A program made the translations under genes and the position numbers. Of a stretch of 64,000 nucleotides of DNA, positions 17,719 to 25,355 are shown in pieces. The notes beneath the pieces are model-generated. The model had not been told where the DNA came from. It saw only the letters and a list, made by a program, of their open reading frames with translations, and made no database searches. Origin of the DNA: Subtercola sp. PAMC28395 (GTDB taxonomy: Bacteria; Actinomycetota; Actinomycetes; Actinomycetales; Microbacteriaceae); contig NZ_CP076547.1 in the NCBI RefSeq assembly GCF_018889995.1, positions 2,046,001-2,110,000 on the forward strand, given 5' to 3'. The first letter of the stretch is position 1. Each line of letters opens with the position of its first letter.

Positions 17719-18969
17719 TCAGTACCAGTGCGGGTTCGTGTTCTGCGAGTGCGCCCAGGCTCCGCACGGAGTGCCGTAGGAGCGGGAGATGTACGAGAGC
17801 CCCCAGTTGATCTGGGTCTGGGCGTTCGTTCGCCAGTCGGCGCCGGCCGTGGCCATCTTGTTGCCGGGTAGTGACTGGGGTATCCCATAGGCCCCGCCGT
17901 TCTCGTTGTAGGCGTTCACGCGCCAGCCGGACTCGCGGTTCCACAGCAGCACCAGGCAGGAGAACTGGTCTGAGCCCCAGCCCATCGACGCCACCCGGTC
18001 GGCGGCGTAGGCCTTCGCGGCGGCGGGATCCACCACCACCGAGCCCGGCGGCAGTCCCTCGCTGCTGCCGGAGCCAGAACTCGAGCCCGAACCCGAACTG
18101 GCGGCCGCTGCGGCGGCTGCGGCCTGCTGCTGGGCCAGGATGTTGGCAGCCTCGATCTGCCCGAGCCGGTACGACTCGACGATCTGCGCCGTGGAATCCT
18201 GCAGCGCCGCGAGCTGGGCGTACAGCACATCGCTCTTGGCTTTCTGGTCGACCACCTGTGCATCGGCCGCCTCTTGTGCCGCCTTGGCGTCGTCGGCCGC
18301 CTTCTGTGCGGCAGCAGCGAGTTCGGTTCGGGCGTTCTCGGCGACGGTGGCCTGGTCTTTGAGTGTCGCTGCCAGGTTCTGCGAAGCGGCGGCGAGGTCG
18401 CTGAGCTTCGCCGACTGCTCGGTGAGCTTGCTCATGGTGCCGAGCCTGTAGAGCAGTGAGCCCGCGTTCGAGCTGTCGAGCAGGAGCGTGGCACTCGAGC
18501 TTCCCCCCGAACGGTAGAGCGATGCTGCGATTGCCCCGACCTGCTTCTGGGCCGCCGTGGCCCTGGATTGGGCATCCGTCGCCCGCTGGTCGGCCGTCTG
18601 GGCGATCTGGGTCGCTGCCTGCAGCTCTGCGGCGGCCTTCAGGTATTCGTTGCCCTTCTGCACGGCCTCGTCACCGAGCCGGGCGGCCTCATCTTCCAGC
18701 TGACCGAGCAGCGAGGTGATATTCGTCACCTCTGCCTGTTTCGCCGCCTCATTCTGTTTCGCTGCGTTGACGTCGTCCCAGCTCGGATAGTCGGTGCGAA
18801 CCGCAAGCTGGCTCAGCCGGCCGGTGAAGTTGATGAATGCCGCAGATTCGGCCGAAATGGATGCCCGGGCCGACGTATGCGCGGAGAGCGCTGTCGCGGT
18901 CAACGGGGAGGCGACGCTCGCGGCGACGGCCAGCAGAGCCCCGGCGAGAAGGCGCGCCGAACGAGACAT
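17719..18969 (-). CDS. secreted coiled-coil protein with C-terminal lysozyme-like/aggregation-promoting-factor domain
   Basis: 416-residue exported protein. A signal peptide (LLAGALLAVAASVASPLTATALSA) is followed by a long Ala/Gln/Glu-rich coiled coil (about 50-285), a Ser/Gly linker, and a C-terminal domain (about 325-416) with LVLLWNRESGWRVNAYNENGGAYGIPQSLPG, the signature of aggregation-promoting-factor/transglycosylase-like domains with the catalytic-type Glu in NRESGW. The coiled coil resembles the hinge of peptidoglycan hydrolases whose access to the wall is controlled by FtsEX-type partners. Probably a cell-wall hydrolase. The start ATG 18969 follows a TAGCGT box by 6 nt. Confidence 0.82.
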   Translation of the reverse strand: MSRSARLLAGALLAVAASVASPLTATALSAHTSARASISAESAAFINFTGRLSQLAVRTDYPSWDDVNAAKQNEAAKQAEVTNITSLLGQLEDEAARLGDEAVQKGNEYLKAAAELQAATQIAQTADQRATDAQSRATAAQKQVGAIAASLYRSGGSSSATLLLDSSNAGSLLYRLGTMSKLTEQSAKLSDLAAASQNLAATLKDQATVAENARTELAAAAQKAADDAKAAQEAADAQVVDQKAKSDVLYAQLAALQDSTAQIVESYRLGQIEAANILAQQQAAAAAAAASSGSGSSSGSGSSEGLPPGSVVVDPAAAKAYAADRVASMGWGSDQFSCLVLLWNRESGWRVNAYNENGGAYGIPQSLPGNKMATAGADWRTNAQTQINWGLSYISRSYGTPCGAWAHSQNTNPHWY

Positions 18970-18981
18970 GGCTCTACGCTA
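18970..18981 (-). promoter_or_regulatory. leaderless promoter -10 (TAGCGT) for the secreted wall protein
   Basis: TAGCGT (complement of 18976-18981) with a 6-nt gap to ATG 18969. Confidence 0.65.
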
Positions 18982-19028
18982 CGTGCAGGACCGTCGTTTC
19001 GTTGTGCCTCGACGGCGCGTTGCCGGAT

Positions 19029-19682
19029 TCAGGTGGTGTGGGCCGCGTGGGTCTCAGCGAAAATCGGGTCGCGGGTGCGGCTGCGCTTGAGTTCGAAGAA
19101 GCCGTCGTAGCCGGCGACAGCGACGACGCCGTCCCAGAGGGCGAGGGCCTGTTCGCCGCTCGGTGCCGGCGAGATGACCGGGCCGAAGAATGCCACGCCG
19201 TTGACGGAGACGATCGGAGTACCGACGTCATTGCCGACGAGCGCCATTCCTGAGCCGTGCGATTCACGCAGCTGGGATTCGAAGGGAAAGGGGTCTGCCG
19301 TGGGGTCCGATGGCGCGTACGAAGCCAGCTCGGCGGGCAGGCCGGTTTCAGTGAGGGACTCTGCAATGACAGCGTCGACATCGGAGCGCTGCCCGAGGTG
19401 GATTCGCGATCCGAGTGCATCGTAGAGCGGCTTCACAACCGAGTCACCGTGCAGCTCCTTCGCCGCGGCCACCAGCTGTGCGTAGCGGAGGGCGCGCGGA
19501 AAGAAGGCCCGGTAGCTCTCTGACACGTCGTTGTTCTCATTGAGGATGGCGAGGCTCATTATGTGCCACGAGACGTCGAGGTCGCGAGAAAGCGCCACCT
19601 CGTCGACCCATCTGCTGGTCATCCAGGCCCACGGGCACGAGGGGTCGAACCAGAAGTCGACACGCGTTGTTGGTGTAGTCAT
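19029..19682 (-). CDS. DsbA-family protein, mycothiol-dependent nitroreductase (Rv2466c)-like, monothiol
   Basis: 217-residue cytosolic thioredoxin-fold protein of the DsbA/Rv2466c group. The active site is in DFWFDPSCPWAWMTSRWV; Rv2466c-type proteins have CPWC there, so the second cysteine is replaced by Ala. The central helical insertion and the cis-Pro loop (GTPIVSVNGVAFFGPV) are intact. A monothiol site can still exchange with mycothiol but cannot form the intramolecular disulfide. The start ATG 19682 has a GAACAT box 6 nt upstream. It is divergent from the YceI gene and shares the 139-bp gap with it. Confidence 0.8.
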   Translation of the reverse strand: MTTPTTRVDFWFDPSCPWAWMTSRWVDEVALSRDLDVSWHIMSLAILNENNDVSESYRAFFPRALRYAQLVAAAKELHGDSVVKPLYDALGSRIHLGQRSDVDAVIAESLTETGLPAELASYAPSDPTADPFPFESQLRESHGSGMALVGNDVGTPIVSVNGVAFFGPVISPAPSGEQALALWDGVVAVAGYDGFFELKRSRTRDPIFAETHAAHTT

Positions 19683-19752
19683 GACTTCATGTTCTCATCT
19701 CGTTGTGACGGAATGTTTCAGACTGCGGGAATAATGTGGATAGTGAATGCAT

Positions 19753-19787
19753 TTGTATAGATAATCGATAGCAGGTTGTATCGACAA
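19753..19787. promoter_or_regulatory. pair of operator-like imperfect palindromes upstream of the YceI gene
   Basis: TTGTATAGATAA (19753-19764) and TTGTATCGACAA (19776-19787) match at 10 of 12 positions and are 23 bp apart, about two helical turns. The second is the core of GTTGT-N4-ACAAC. The region is markedly AT-rich against the background. A TATTCT box (19789-19794) follows. Confidence 0.55.
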
Positions 19788-19821
19788 CTATTCTTGGATG
19801 AAACCGACGGAAAGAGAAACC

Positions 19822-20376
19822 ATGACTGACAGCTACACGATCCCCGGACACAAGGCCGGCACCTGGACGATCGATCCTTCGCACAGCGAGGTCTCGTTCA
19901 GCGTTCGCCACCTTCTCATCAGCAAGGTCAAGGGCAAGTTCGAGAAGTTCGACGCCACCTTCGTCACCGGAGAGAGCCCCCTCGACACCAAGCTGACGGC
20001 GACCGCAGAAGTTGAGTCGATCAACACCGGCGACGCAAACCGTGACGGCCACCTGCGCACCAACGACTTCTTCAACGCTCCCGAGTTCCCGACCATCACC
20101 TTCGTTTCGACGAGCGTTGTGCCGAACAAGGACGACCTCGCGGTCACGGGAGACCTGACCATCAAGGGTGTCACCAAAGAGGTCACCTTCACCGTTGAGT
20201 TCGGTGGCTTCGGCAACGACCTCTACGGCAACTACAAGCTCGGCCTCACCGCGAAGACGGTCATCAACCGCAACGACTTCGGCGTGAGCTGGAACGCTCC
20301 CCTCGAGGCCGGTGGAGTGCTCGTCGGTGACGACGTGACCATCACGATCGACCTGCAGGCTTCGCTCCAGGCGTAG
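19822..20376 (+). CDS. YceI family lipid-binding-like protein
   Basis: 184-residue lipocalin-like beta-barrel. The opening GTWTIDPSHSEVSFSVRHLLISKVKGKFEKFD and the later TGDLTIKGVTKEVTFTVEF are diagnostic for YceI; homologues bind polyisoprenoids. There is no signal peptide, unlike E. coli YceI, so this one is cytosolic as in many actinobacteria. ATG 19822 has GGAAAGAG 5 nt upstream. ATG 19798 is in frame and would add 8 residues if transcription starts there. A stem-loop terminator follows. Confidence 0.88.
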   Translation: MTDSYTIPGHKAGTWTIDPSHSEVSFSVRHLLISKVKGKFEKFDATFVTGESPLDTKLTATAEVESINTGDANRDGHLRTNDFFNAPEFPTITFVSTSVVPNKDDLAVTGDLTIKGVTKEVTFTVEFGGFGNDLYGNYKLGLTAKTVINRNDFGVSWNAPLEAGGVLVGDDVTITIDLQASLQA

Positions 20377-20390
20377 TTTCATCCTGTAAT

Positions 20391-20434
20391 CGACAACCGC
20401 CGTCCAGGTTCGAACTGGGCGGCGGTTCGTCGAT
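20391..20434 (+). terminator. stem-loop terminator after the YceI gene
   Basis: AACCGCCGTCCAG (20395-20407) pairs with CTGGGCGGCGGTT (20415-20427) around a 7-nt loop, 13 bp with one G-U pair. It has no long T-run. It lies between convergent genes. Confidence 0.7.
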
Positions 20435-20472
20435 GGTGCAAGCCGCCTGCGCTCTACTGGTGTGGGGTGCGA

Positions 20473-21588
20473 TCAGCGAAGCTCGCGGCCGAGAAAATCT
20501 GCATATCGTGAGGCGCGCTTGCGGATTCCGCCCGTCTGAGCGGAGGAGAACTCCGCGAACGGCTCGGGCGTCACGGCAACCTGCGTGCTTGTCGCCGTGC
20601 GGGACCACGTGCCGACGACAATGCCGCCGGAGACGACCGTCGGCAGGAAGATGCCGTTGTTGCCGGGCACTATGCGCTGGCTGTACTGCTCATCAAGCGC
20701 GGCGCGGCGGTCGGTGTAGCCGAGAAGGTACTCGTCGAAGCCGGGCAGCAGGTCAACGGATGATCGGCTCCCCCTGCTCGCGGAGGCACCCTGCAACCCC
20801 TCTGCCAACCAGTAGGTCTGGCCGTCGTAATCGACCGTCTCGAGCCTGTCGGCGGCGATCTCGAGCCCACGTTTCGCCTCAGGAACCAGCAGTTTCGACC
20901 ACCAGAGAAAGTCCTTCAGCGTCGCCGGGCCGTGGCTGCGAAAGTAGCGGGTGGCCAGTTCGCCGAGGCTCTCGTCACGATCGAGGCTTCGTGGTGCTGT
21001 CACCCACTCGTCGAGCAGTACGAGGGCCTGCGCTGAACCGCGCATCGGGCCGAAGCAGATGGTCTTTGTGTGGGCGAGGTACCAGAGCAGGTTGGAGCCG
21101 CGATTGGTGTCTGTGGCGATACCGGCCTCAGCGAACCTCGCGAAGAGCTGGTCCCTCGTGAGCGCCACACCCCCAGCCAGGCTCTCGACGGCTACCGCAC
21201 GGGCTGCTTCGAAGACGGTGTCGTCGAGGCCGAGCTGGCGATGGCGGGTGCGGGCACCGGCGACCATTCGCGCGGCTGTGAGGTCGAGCTTCCACCCCAG
21301 GTCTTCGCCTGCGACCAGGTGCAGGGTGCCCCTGAACGGCCAGGATCTCACTACGGCGCCGCTGTTCAGCGCGTCATCGACCGTCGTGAGCGTGCTGCCT
21401 TCTGCGCGGAGGCCGACTGACCACTTGACACCGGGGAGGTCCTGCGCCTGCATGGCCGTCATCCAGCGCACCACGTCGACCGGTGAGGCTTCAGCCGTGT
21501 CGAGACCGGGTGTGGGCGAATCCGGGCGCTCGATGCGCTGGCTCAGGAGCCGGAGGCGTGTCAGCTGGGTTCGGGTTGCAGTCGGCAT
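20473..21588 (-). CDS. winged helix DNA-binding domain-containing protein (HTH_42/AlkZ-like)
   Basis: 371-residue protein of the winged-helix HTH_42 family (YcaQ/AlkZ group), which includes DNA glycosylases acting on crosslinks and alkylated bases. Features: an N-terminal SPVDVVRWMTAMQAQDLPGVKWSVGLR segment, the RSWPFRGTLHLV motif, the middle RSHGPATLKDFLWWSKL, and a C-terminal LLPGFDEYLLGYTDR. The RxxxRGTLH segment is conserved in the family. I do not see the AlkZ QXQ/QXD motif clearly (AMQAQD is the best match, with QAQ), so glycosylase activity is possible but unproven. ATG 21588 has AAGAGAG 4 nt upstream. Confidence 0.75.
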   Translation of the reverse strand: MPTATRTQLTRLRLLSQRIERPDSPTPGLDTAEASPVDVVRWMTAMQAQDLPGVKWSVGLRAEGSTLTTVDDALNSGAVVRSWPFRGTLHLVAGEDLGWKLDLTAARMVAGARTRHRQLGLDDTVFEAARAVAVESLAGGVALTRDQLFARFAEAGIATDTNRGSNLLWYLAHTKTICFGPMRGSAQALVLLDEWVTAPRSLDRDESLGELATRYFRSHGPATLKDFLWWSKLLVPEAKRGLEIAADRLETVDYDGQTYWLAEGLQGASASRGSRSSVDLLPGFDEYLLGYTDRRAALDEQYSQRIVPGNNGIFLPTVVSGGIVVGTWSRTATSTQVAVTPEPFAEFSSAQTGGIRKRASRYADFLGRELR

Positions 21589-21611
21589 GGCTCTCTTCGG
21601 TTTCTCTCGGG

Positions 21612-22724
21612 TCAGAGCACGCCCAGCCGGGTGAGCTGTGCGGCCAGTCCGGATCCGTCTGGGGCGAACATCCAATGGGCCCTGGATCGTTCTGAGAGCG
21701 ATTCTGCTTTCGATCGACCGCCCGCCAGAACCGCTTCGCTGGGGGAGAGCTGCCTGATCGCGATGGCCGCGACACTCTCGGGGTGCTGCTGGGCGAACTC
21801 GCCGTAGATCTCCTCGTCGTGCTGGCCGTCGTCGCCCACGAGGAGCCACTTGGTCGCGGGGAACTCCTCGGCGAGCCGGTGCAGGTTGTCGCGCTTGTGC
21901 TCCCGGCCGCTGCGAAAGAGACGGTCGTGGGTCGGCCCCCAGTCGGTGAGGAGCAGCGGGCCGGACGGATAGAGGTTTCGGGAGAGGAAACGGGTGAGGG
22001 TGGGCGCGACGTTCCAGGCCCCGGTGGAGAGGTAGATCGTCGCTGAACCGGGGTGGGCTGCAGAGAGCCTGTCGAGGAGCACAGCCATGCCGGGAGTGGG
22101 CATGCGGGCGTGTTCGTCAAGCACGAAGGTGTTCCACGCCGCAAGAAGTGGCCGCGGGAGGGCGGTGACCATCACGGTGTCGTCGATGTCGCTGACAACG
22201 CCGAACTTCGATGCGGGGTCGATGATGAAGATCGGGGCTTCAACAGCCTGGGAGTCTTCGGCCTGCAGGGTGATCGAGTGCCAACCGGGTGCGAGATTCG
22301 CCTGGATCTTCGCGTCGACGACGCCCCCGCGATCTGCCGAGACCTGATGCACAACGCCGTCGATCGTCACCGTCACTTCGACATCGTTGATAGGTACGGC
22401 AGTGAAGCTCCGCCATCCCCGCACCATTTCGTCTCGGCGGCCGATCAGGGGCAGCTTTCGCCGCGGCTTCCTGTCACGCGTCAGCAGAACCCGGCTGAGC
22501 ACCCGTATCCAGGTTGTCGACCCGTAACCGGTGTAGGGGATCACGGTGGTGTGGTAACCCCTCTTGCGAGCGCGGTTCTCCCGGAACTCGTGGATGGCGT
22601 CTTCGACGCGTGCGGCCCGGTGCAGGATCAACTCCGGCGTGACCTTGCCGGCCGAGAAGGCGTTCGCGTGCACGCCGGCAGCGCCTGCTGCAGGGGGTAC
22701 GGAGGGGTTCGACTCGTCTGGCAC
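21612..22724 (-). CDS. App1-like phosphatidate phosphatase catalytic domain protein (DUF2183)
   Basis: 370-residue protein with a C-terminal DUF2183/App1 domain of the HAD superfamily. Motifs: SDIDDTVMVTALPRP (nucleophile and acid Asp), IYLSTGAWNVAPTLTRFL (Ser/Thr motif), HKRDNLHRLAEEFP (Lys) and LVGDDGQHDEEIY (Asp pair). Yeast App1 is a phosphatidate phosphatase; the bacterial substrate is unproven. The N-terminal half contains a beta-sandwich-like stretch (VEVTVTIDGVVHQVSADRGG). The GTG start 22724 is preceded at 6 nt by CAGACT on the minus strand. It lies 23 bp upstream of the winged-helix gene, so co-transcription is likely. Confidence 0.82.
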   Translation of the reverse strand: MPDESNPSVPPAAGAAGVHANAFSAGKVTPELILHRAARVEDAIHEFRENRARKRGYHTTVIPYTGYGSTTWIRVLSRVLLTRDRKPRRKLPLIGRRDEMVRGWRSFTAVPINDVEVTVTIDGVVHQVSADRGGVVDAKIQANLAPGWHSITLQAEDSQAVEAPIFIIDPASKFGVVSDIDDTVMVTALPRPLLAAWNTFVLDEHARMPTPGMAVLLDRLSAAHPGSATIYLSTGAWNVAPTLTRFLSRNLYPSGPLLLTDWGPTHDRLFRSGREHKRDNLHRLAEEFPATKWLLVGDDGQHDEEIYGEFAQQHPESVAAIAIRQLSPSEAVLAGGRSKAESLSERSRAHWMFAPDGSGLAAQLTRLGVL

Positions 22725-22736
22725 TTCCTCAGTCTG
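22725..22736 (-). promoter_or_regulatory. leaderless promoter -10 (CAGACT) for the App1-like gene
   Basis: CAGACT is the complement of 22731-22736; the gap GAGGAA could also act as a weak ribosome site. Confidence 0.5.
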
Positions 22737-22861
22737 CCAGACTGTGCGGTTGCCGCGTCGAGGTGACCGATGCCCTTCCGGGGGAGAACGCTTCGCCAAT
22801 CGGCAGCAATTGGCTCTCAATTTGCTGGCAAACGCAACTTAAAATTCCCAGACACAATAAA

Positions 22862-22906
22862 CCTGAGCGCGACTCAGGCGAAGTGTAAGTAACATGAGAG
22901 TTACTT
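22862..22906. promoter_or_regulatory. two inverted repeats upstream of a TetR gene
   Basis: CCTGAG-N5-CTCAGG (22862-22878) and AAGTAAC-N6-GTTACTT (22887-22906) lie in the 196-bp AT-rich gap. The second is a good TetR-type dyad. The rest of 22737-22933 shows no gene. Confidence 0.6.
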
Positions 22907-22933
22907 GTAACAACGAAGGGGATTGGCAGAAAC

Positions 22934-23581
22934 GTGTCGCTCAGCAAGCTCATAGACGAAACCCTGCTCGAAATGGTGAACGTTCGGAACGAGCCGGTCC
23001 AGGTCCGCAGTTCCACGCGTATCTCCGCCCTCGTAGACGCTGCCGCAGAAGTCGTCGATGAGGTGGGCGTCGAGCGTATGACGACGGCCATGGTCGCCGA
23101 GCGGGCCGGTGCATCGATCGGAACCGTCTACCGGTACTTCCCTGACCGCATCGCTGTGCTCTCGGCACTCAGCCTGCGCAGCATGGACCGTTTCCTGCGC
23201 CAGACGCGCGAGAACATCCTTCGTGAGAAGCCAGAAACGTGGATCGACCTGATGATGGTCGCGTTCGACACCAATGTCGAGATGCACCGCACAGAGGTCG
23301 GTTTCACCTCGATCCGCCTGGGCGATCTCGTCTCCTATCCCGACATCGAGAGCCAGGGCATCCGTTCCGAACGTATCGCGGGCGCGTTCGCTGAGATCAT
23401 CACGCAGGACTTCGGTGTGACAGGTTCGGCCGAGCTCACGCTTCGACTCGAGATGTCGGTCAACATGAGCGATGCACTCGTCACCCGTGCATTCATCGGC
23501 GAGAAGAACGGTGACGCGCGGATCATCGCCGAAGCGCGGTCGATCGTGCACGGGTACCTGTCGGCGGTTCCGAGCACGTAG
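22934..23581 (+). CDS. TetR family transcriptional regulator
   Basis: 215-residue regulator. The helix-turn-helix is in VDEVGVERMTTAMVAERAGASIGTVYRYFPDRIAVLSAL (about 40-80), with the classic GTVYRYF recognition helix. The C-terminal two-thirds is helical and unassigned. The GTG start at 22934 has AAGGGG about 13 nt upstream, a weak fit. Two inverted repeats immediately upstream suggest autoregulation. The next gene downstream, 168 bp away in the same direction, begins an osmoprotectant transporter operon, but no shared operator sequence is obvious there. Confidence 0.88.
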   Translation: MSLSKLIDETLLEMVNVRNEPVQVRSSTRISALVDAAAEVVDEVGVERMTTAMVAERAGASIGTVYRYFPDRIAVLSALSLRSMDRFLRQTRENILREKPETWIDLMMVAFDTNVEMHRTEVGFTSIRLGDLVSYPDIESQGIRSERIAGAFAEIITQDFGVTGSAELTLRLEMSVNMSDALVTRAFIGEKNGDARIIAEARSIVHGYLSAVPST

Positions 23582-23688
23582 ACCGTTCCGGGCAGGTAGA
23601 GCCTCACAGCTCGGTGCGGCTTCGCTGCGTCCTGCCGGGCTGGCAGGCCCCTTCGGCAACAATTCGTCAAGGCCCTGCGCCTGCCTTT

Positions 23689-23719
23689 GCCAAGCGTTGA
23701 AAATAGTGTTTTGCTTGGC
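23689..23719. promoter_or_regulatory. inverted repeat upstream of the osmoprotectant operon
   Basis: GCCAAGC (23689-23695) and GCTTGGC (23713-23719) flank an AT-rich 17-bp core that itself contains AAAAT/TTTT arms. It lies 30 bp before the ATPase start and is the only striking structure in the 168-bp gap. Confidence 0.5.
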
Positions 23720-23749
23720 CGACACCGCAAACGACGAATGGGTACCGGC

Positions 23750-24562
23750 ATGATCGAGTTCCGAACGGTCACCAAGCAGTTCGCCGACGGTACGGTCGCA
23801 GTCGACGATTTCAGCCTGGTCATCCCGGCCCGGCAGACCACCGTGCTAGTCGGTTCTTCGGGTTCGGGCAAGACGACGCTCCTGCGAATGGTCAATCGCA
23901 TGGTCGACAAGACCTCCGGTGAAATCGAGATCGACGGCGAAAGTATCTACGCGCTCGACCCAGTGAAACTCCGGCGCAGCATCGGCTACGTGATGCAGAA
24001 CTCCGGGCTCCTGCCGCACCGCAAGGTGGTCGACAATGTGGCGACGGTGCCGGTGCTCAACGGGGTGAAGAAGTCGGATGCCCGGCAGCACGCACTCACC
24101 CTGCTCGACACGGTCGGGCTCGACCGGTCCCTGGCAGACCGCTACCCGAGCCAGCTCTCTGGTGGCCAGCAGCAGCGTGTCGGCGTTGCCCGTGGGCTTG
24201 CTGCAGACCCCAACATTCTGCTGATGGACGAACCCTTTGGTGCGGTCGACCCCATCGTGCGGGCCGAACTGCAGCAGGAGCTCATCCGTATCCAGCGGGA
24301 GCTTGCGAAGACGATCGTCTTCGTCACCCATGACATCGACGAGGCGTTCCTGCTCGGCGACCAGGTTGTGCTGCTCGAGAAGGGCGGGCGGATAGCGCAG
24401 GCCGGCACGCCGGCTGAGATCCTGTCGAACCCTGCCAGCGATTTCGTCGCCACCTTCATCGGCGCCGACCGTGGCCGGCGCGCCCTGCGTGTCGAGGTCG
24501 TGAACGGCCGCAATGTGGTCGTCGATGCAGACGGACGACCGACCGGAGTACTCCAGTCATGA
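23750..24562 (+). CDS. osmoprotectant (betaine/choline-type) ABC transporter ATP-binding protein
   Basis: 270-residue ATPase of the OpuCA/ProV group. Walker A GSSGSGKTT, an early VMQNSGLLPHRKVVDNVATVP (the LLPHRTV-type motif typical of this group), signature LSGGQQQR, Walker B ILLMDEPFGAVDP and switch IVFVTHDIDEAFLLGD. There are no C-terminal CBS domains, unlike OpuCA. ATG 23750 begins at the domain boundary; ATG 23738 is an alternative. It ends in ATGA, overlapping the start of a tiny ORF. First gene of a transporter operon ending at 27032. Confidence 0.9.
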   Translation: MIEFRTVTKQFADGTVAVDDFSLVIPARQTTVLVGSSGSGKTTLLRMVNRMVDKTSGEIEIDGESIYALDPVKLRRSIGYVMQNSGLLPHRKVVDNVATVPVLNGVKKSDARQHALTLLDTVGLDRSLADRYPSQLSGGQQQRVGVARGLAADPNILLMDEPFGAVDPIVRAELQQELIRIQRELAKTIVFVTHDIDEAFLLGDQVVLLEKGGRIAQAGTPAEILSNPASDFVATFIGADRGRRALRVEVVNGRNVVVDADGRPTGVLQS

Positions 24563-24660
24563 AACTCCGGGCAACGAGAGTCACCTCCGACCGATTGAGC
24601 CGGCGCCGGGCCGAAGGACTCGTGCAGAGCTGGGCCGCGTTCAGGCGGGGGCTTTCGTGA
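24559..24660 (+). CDS. 33-codon ORF coupled at both ends inside the transporter operon
   Basis: Starts at ATG 24559, overlapping the ATPase stop as ATGA, and ends at TGA 24658-24660, overlapping the permease GTG as GTGA. The peptide begins MKLRATRVTSD and ends WAAFRRGLS; it is very basic (nine Arg, one Lys) with no hydrophobic segment. About 25 of 32 codons end in G or C, as in neighbouring genes. It may serve only to carry ribosomes across the 94-bp gap, or it may be a real small protein. No family is recognised. Confidence 0.45.
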   Translation: MKLRATRVTSDRLSRRRAEGLVQSWAAFRRGLS

Positions 24661-25355
24661 ACTGGGTGACCAACAACTTCGGGCTCATCTGGAGTCTGAC
24701 GCTCGACCACATCGCCCTGGCGGTCCCGCCGATCATCCTGGGCCTCATCATCTCGATTCCCCTCGGCTGGCTCGCCAATCGCTATCACGCCTCACGGGGG
24801 ATTCTGCTCACCGTGAGTGGGCTTCTCTACACGATCCCCTCGCTCCCGCTGTTCATCGCCCTTCCTGCCCTTCTCGGAACCGGCATCCTCGACCCGGTCA
24901 ATGTCGTCGTCGGACTGACGATCTATGCCGTTGCGCTCATGGTGCGTTCAGTGGCAGATGCACTGGCGGCCGTCGACCCAGGCGTGACGCAGGCAGCTAC
25001 GGCTATGGGTTACTCGACCTGGGGCCGTTTCTGGCACGTCGAGTTCCCGCTGGCGGGGCCCGTTCTTCTCGCGGGACTCCGAGTCGTCTCGGTGAGCACC
25101 GTGAGCCTGGTCAGCATCGGTTCGGTCATCGGCGTCTCGAGCCTCGGCTACCTCTTCCTCAACGGCCTCCAGCGCAACATCGTCGCCGAAGTTGCCAGCG
25201 GCATCGTGGCGACGTTGGTGATCGCCGTGGTGTTCGACATCATTCTGGTGCTGGCCGGGCGCATCCTCATGCCTTGGAACCGGGCTGACCCGAGAGCCAG
25301 CGCGAAAGCGCGCGAACGGGCTGTCGTTGGCGCAGTGACAGCGGGCGGTGTCTGA
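24657..25355 (+). CDS. osmoprotectant ABC transporter permease
   Basis: 232-residue permease of the OpuCB/ProW type with about five membrane helices. The coupling-loop region reads ALAAVDPGVTQAATAMGYSTWGRFWHVEFPLAGPVLLAGLR. Opening WVTNNFGLIWSLTLDHIALAVPPIILG matches family N-termini, which supports GTG 24657 as the start even though an in-frame ATG exists at 24513. It forms the channel together with the second permease. Confidence 0.88.
   Translation: MNWVTNNFGLIWSLTLDHIALAVPPIILGLIISIPLGWLANRYHASRGILLTVSGLLYTIPSLPLFIALPALLGTGILDPVNVVVGLTIYAVALMVRSVADALAAVDPGVTQAATAMGYSTWGRFWHVEFPLAGPVLLAGLRVVSVSTVSLVSIGSVIGVSSLGYLFLNGLQRNIVAEVASGIVATLVIAVVFDIILVLAGRILMPWNRADPRASAKARERAVVGAVTAGGV

Noticed and set aside
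17719..18969. NlpC/P60 endopeptidase assignment for the secreted coiled-coil protein
   Set aside because: The C-terminal domain lacks the Cys-His pattern of NlpC/P60 and instead has the NRESGW-type lysozyme-like signature.
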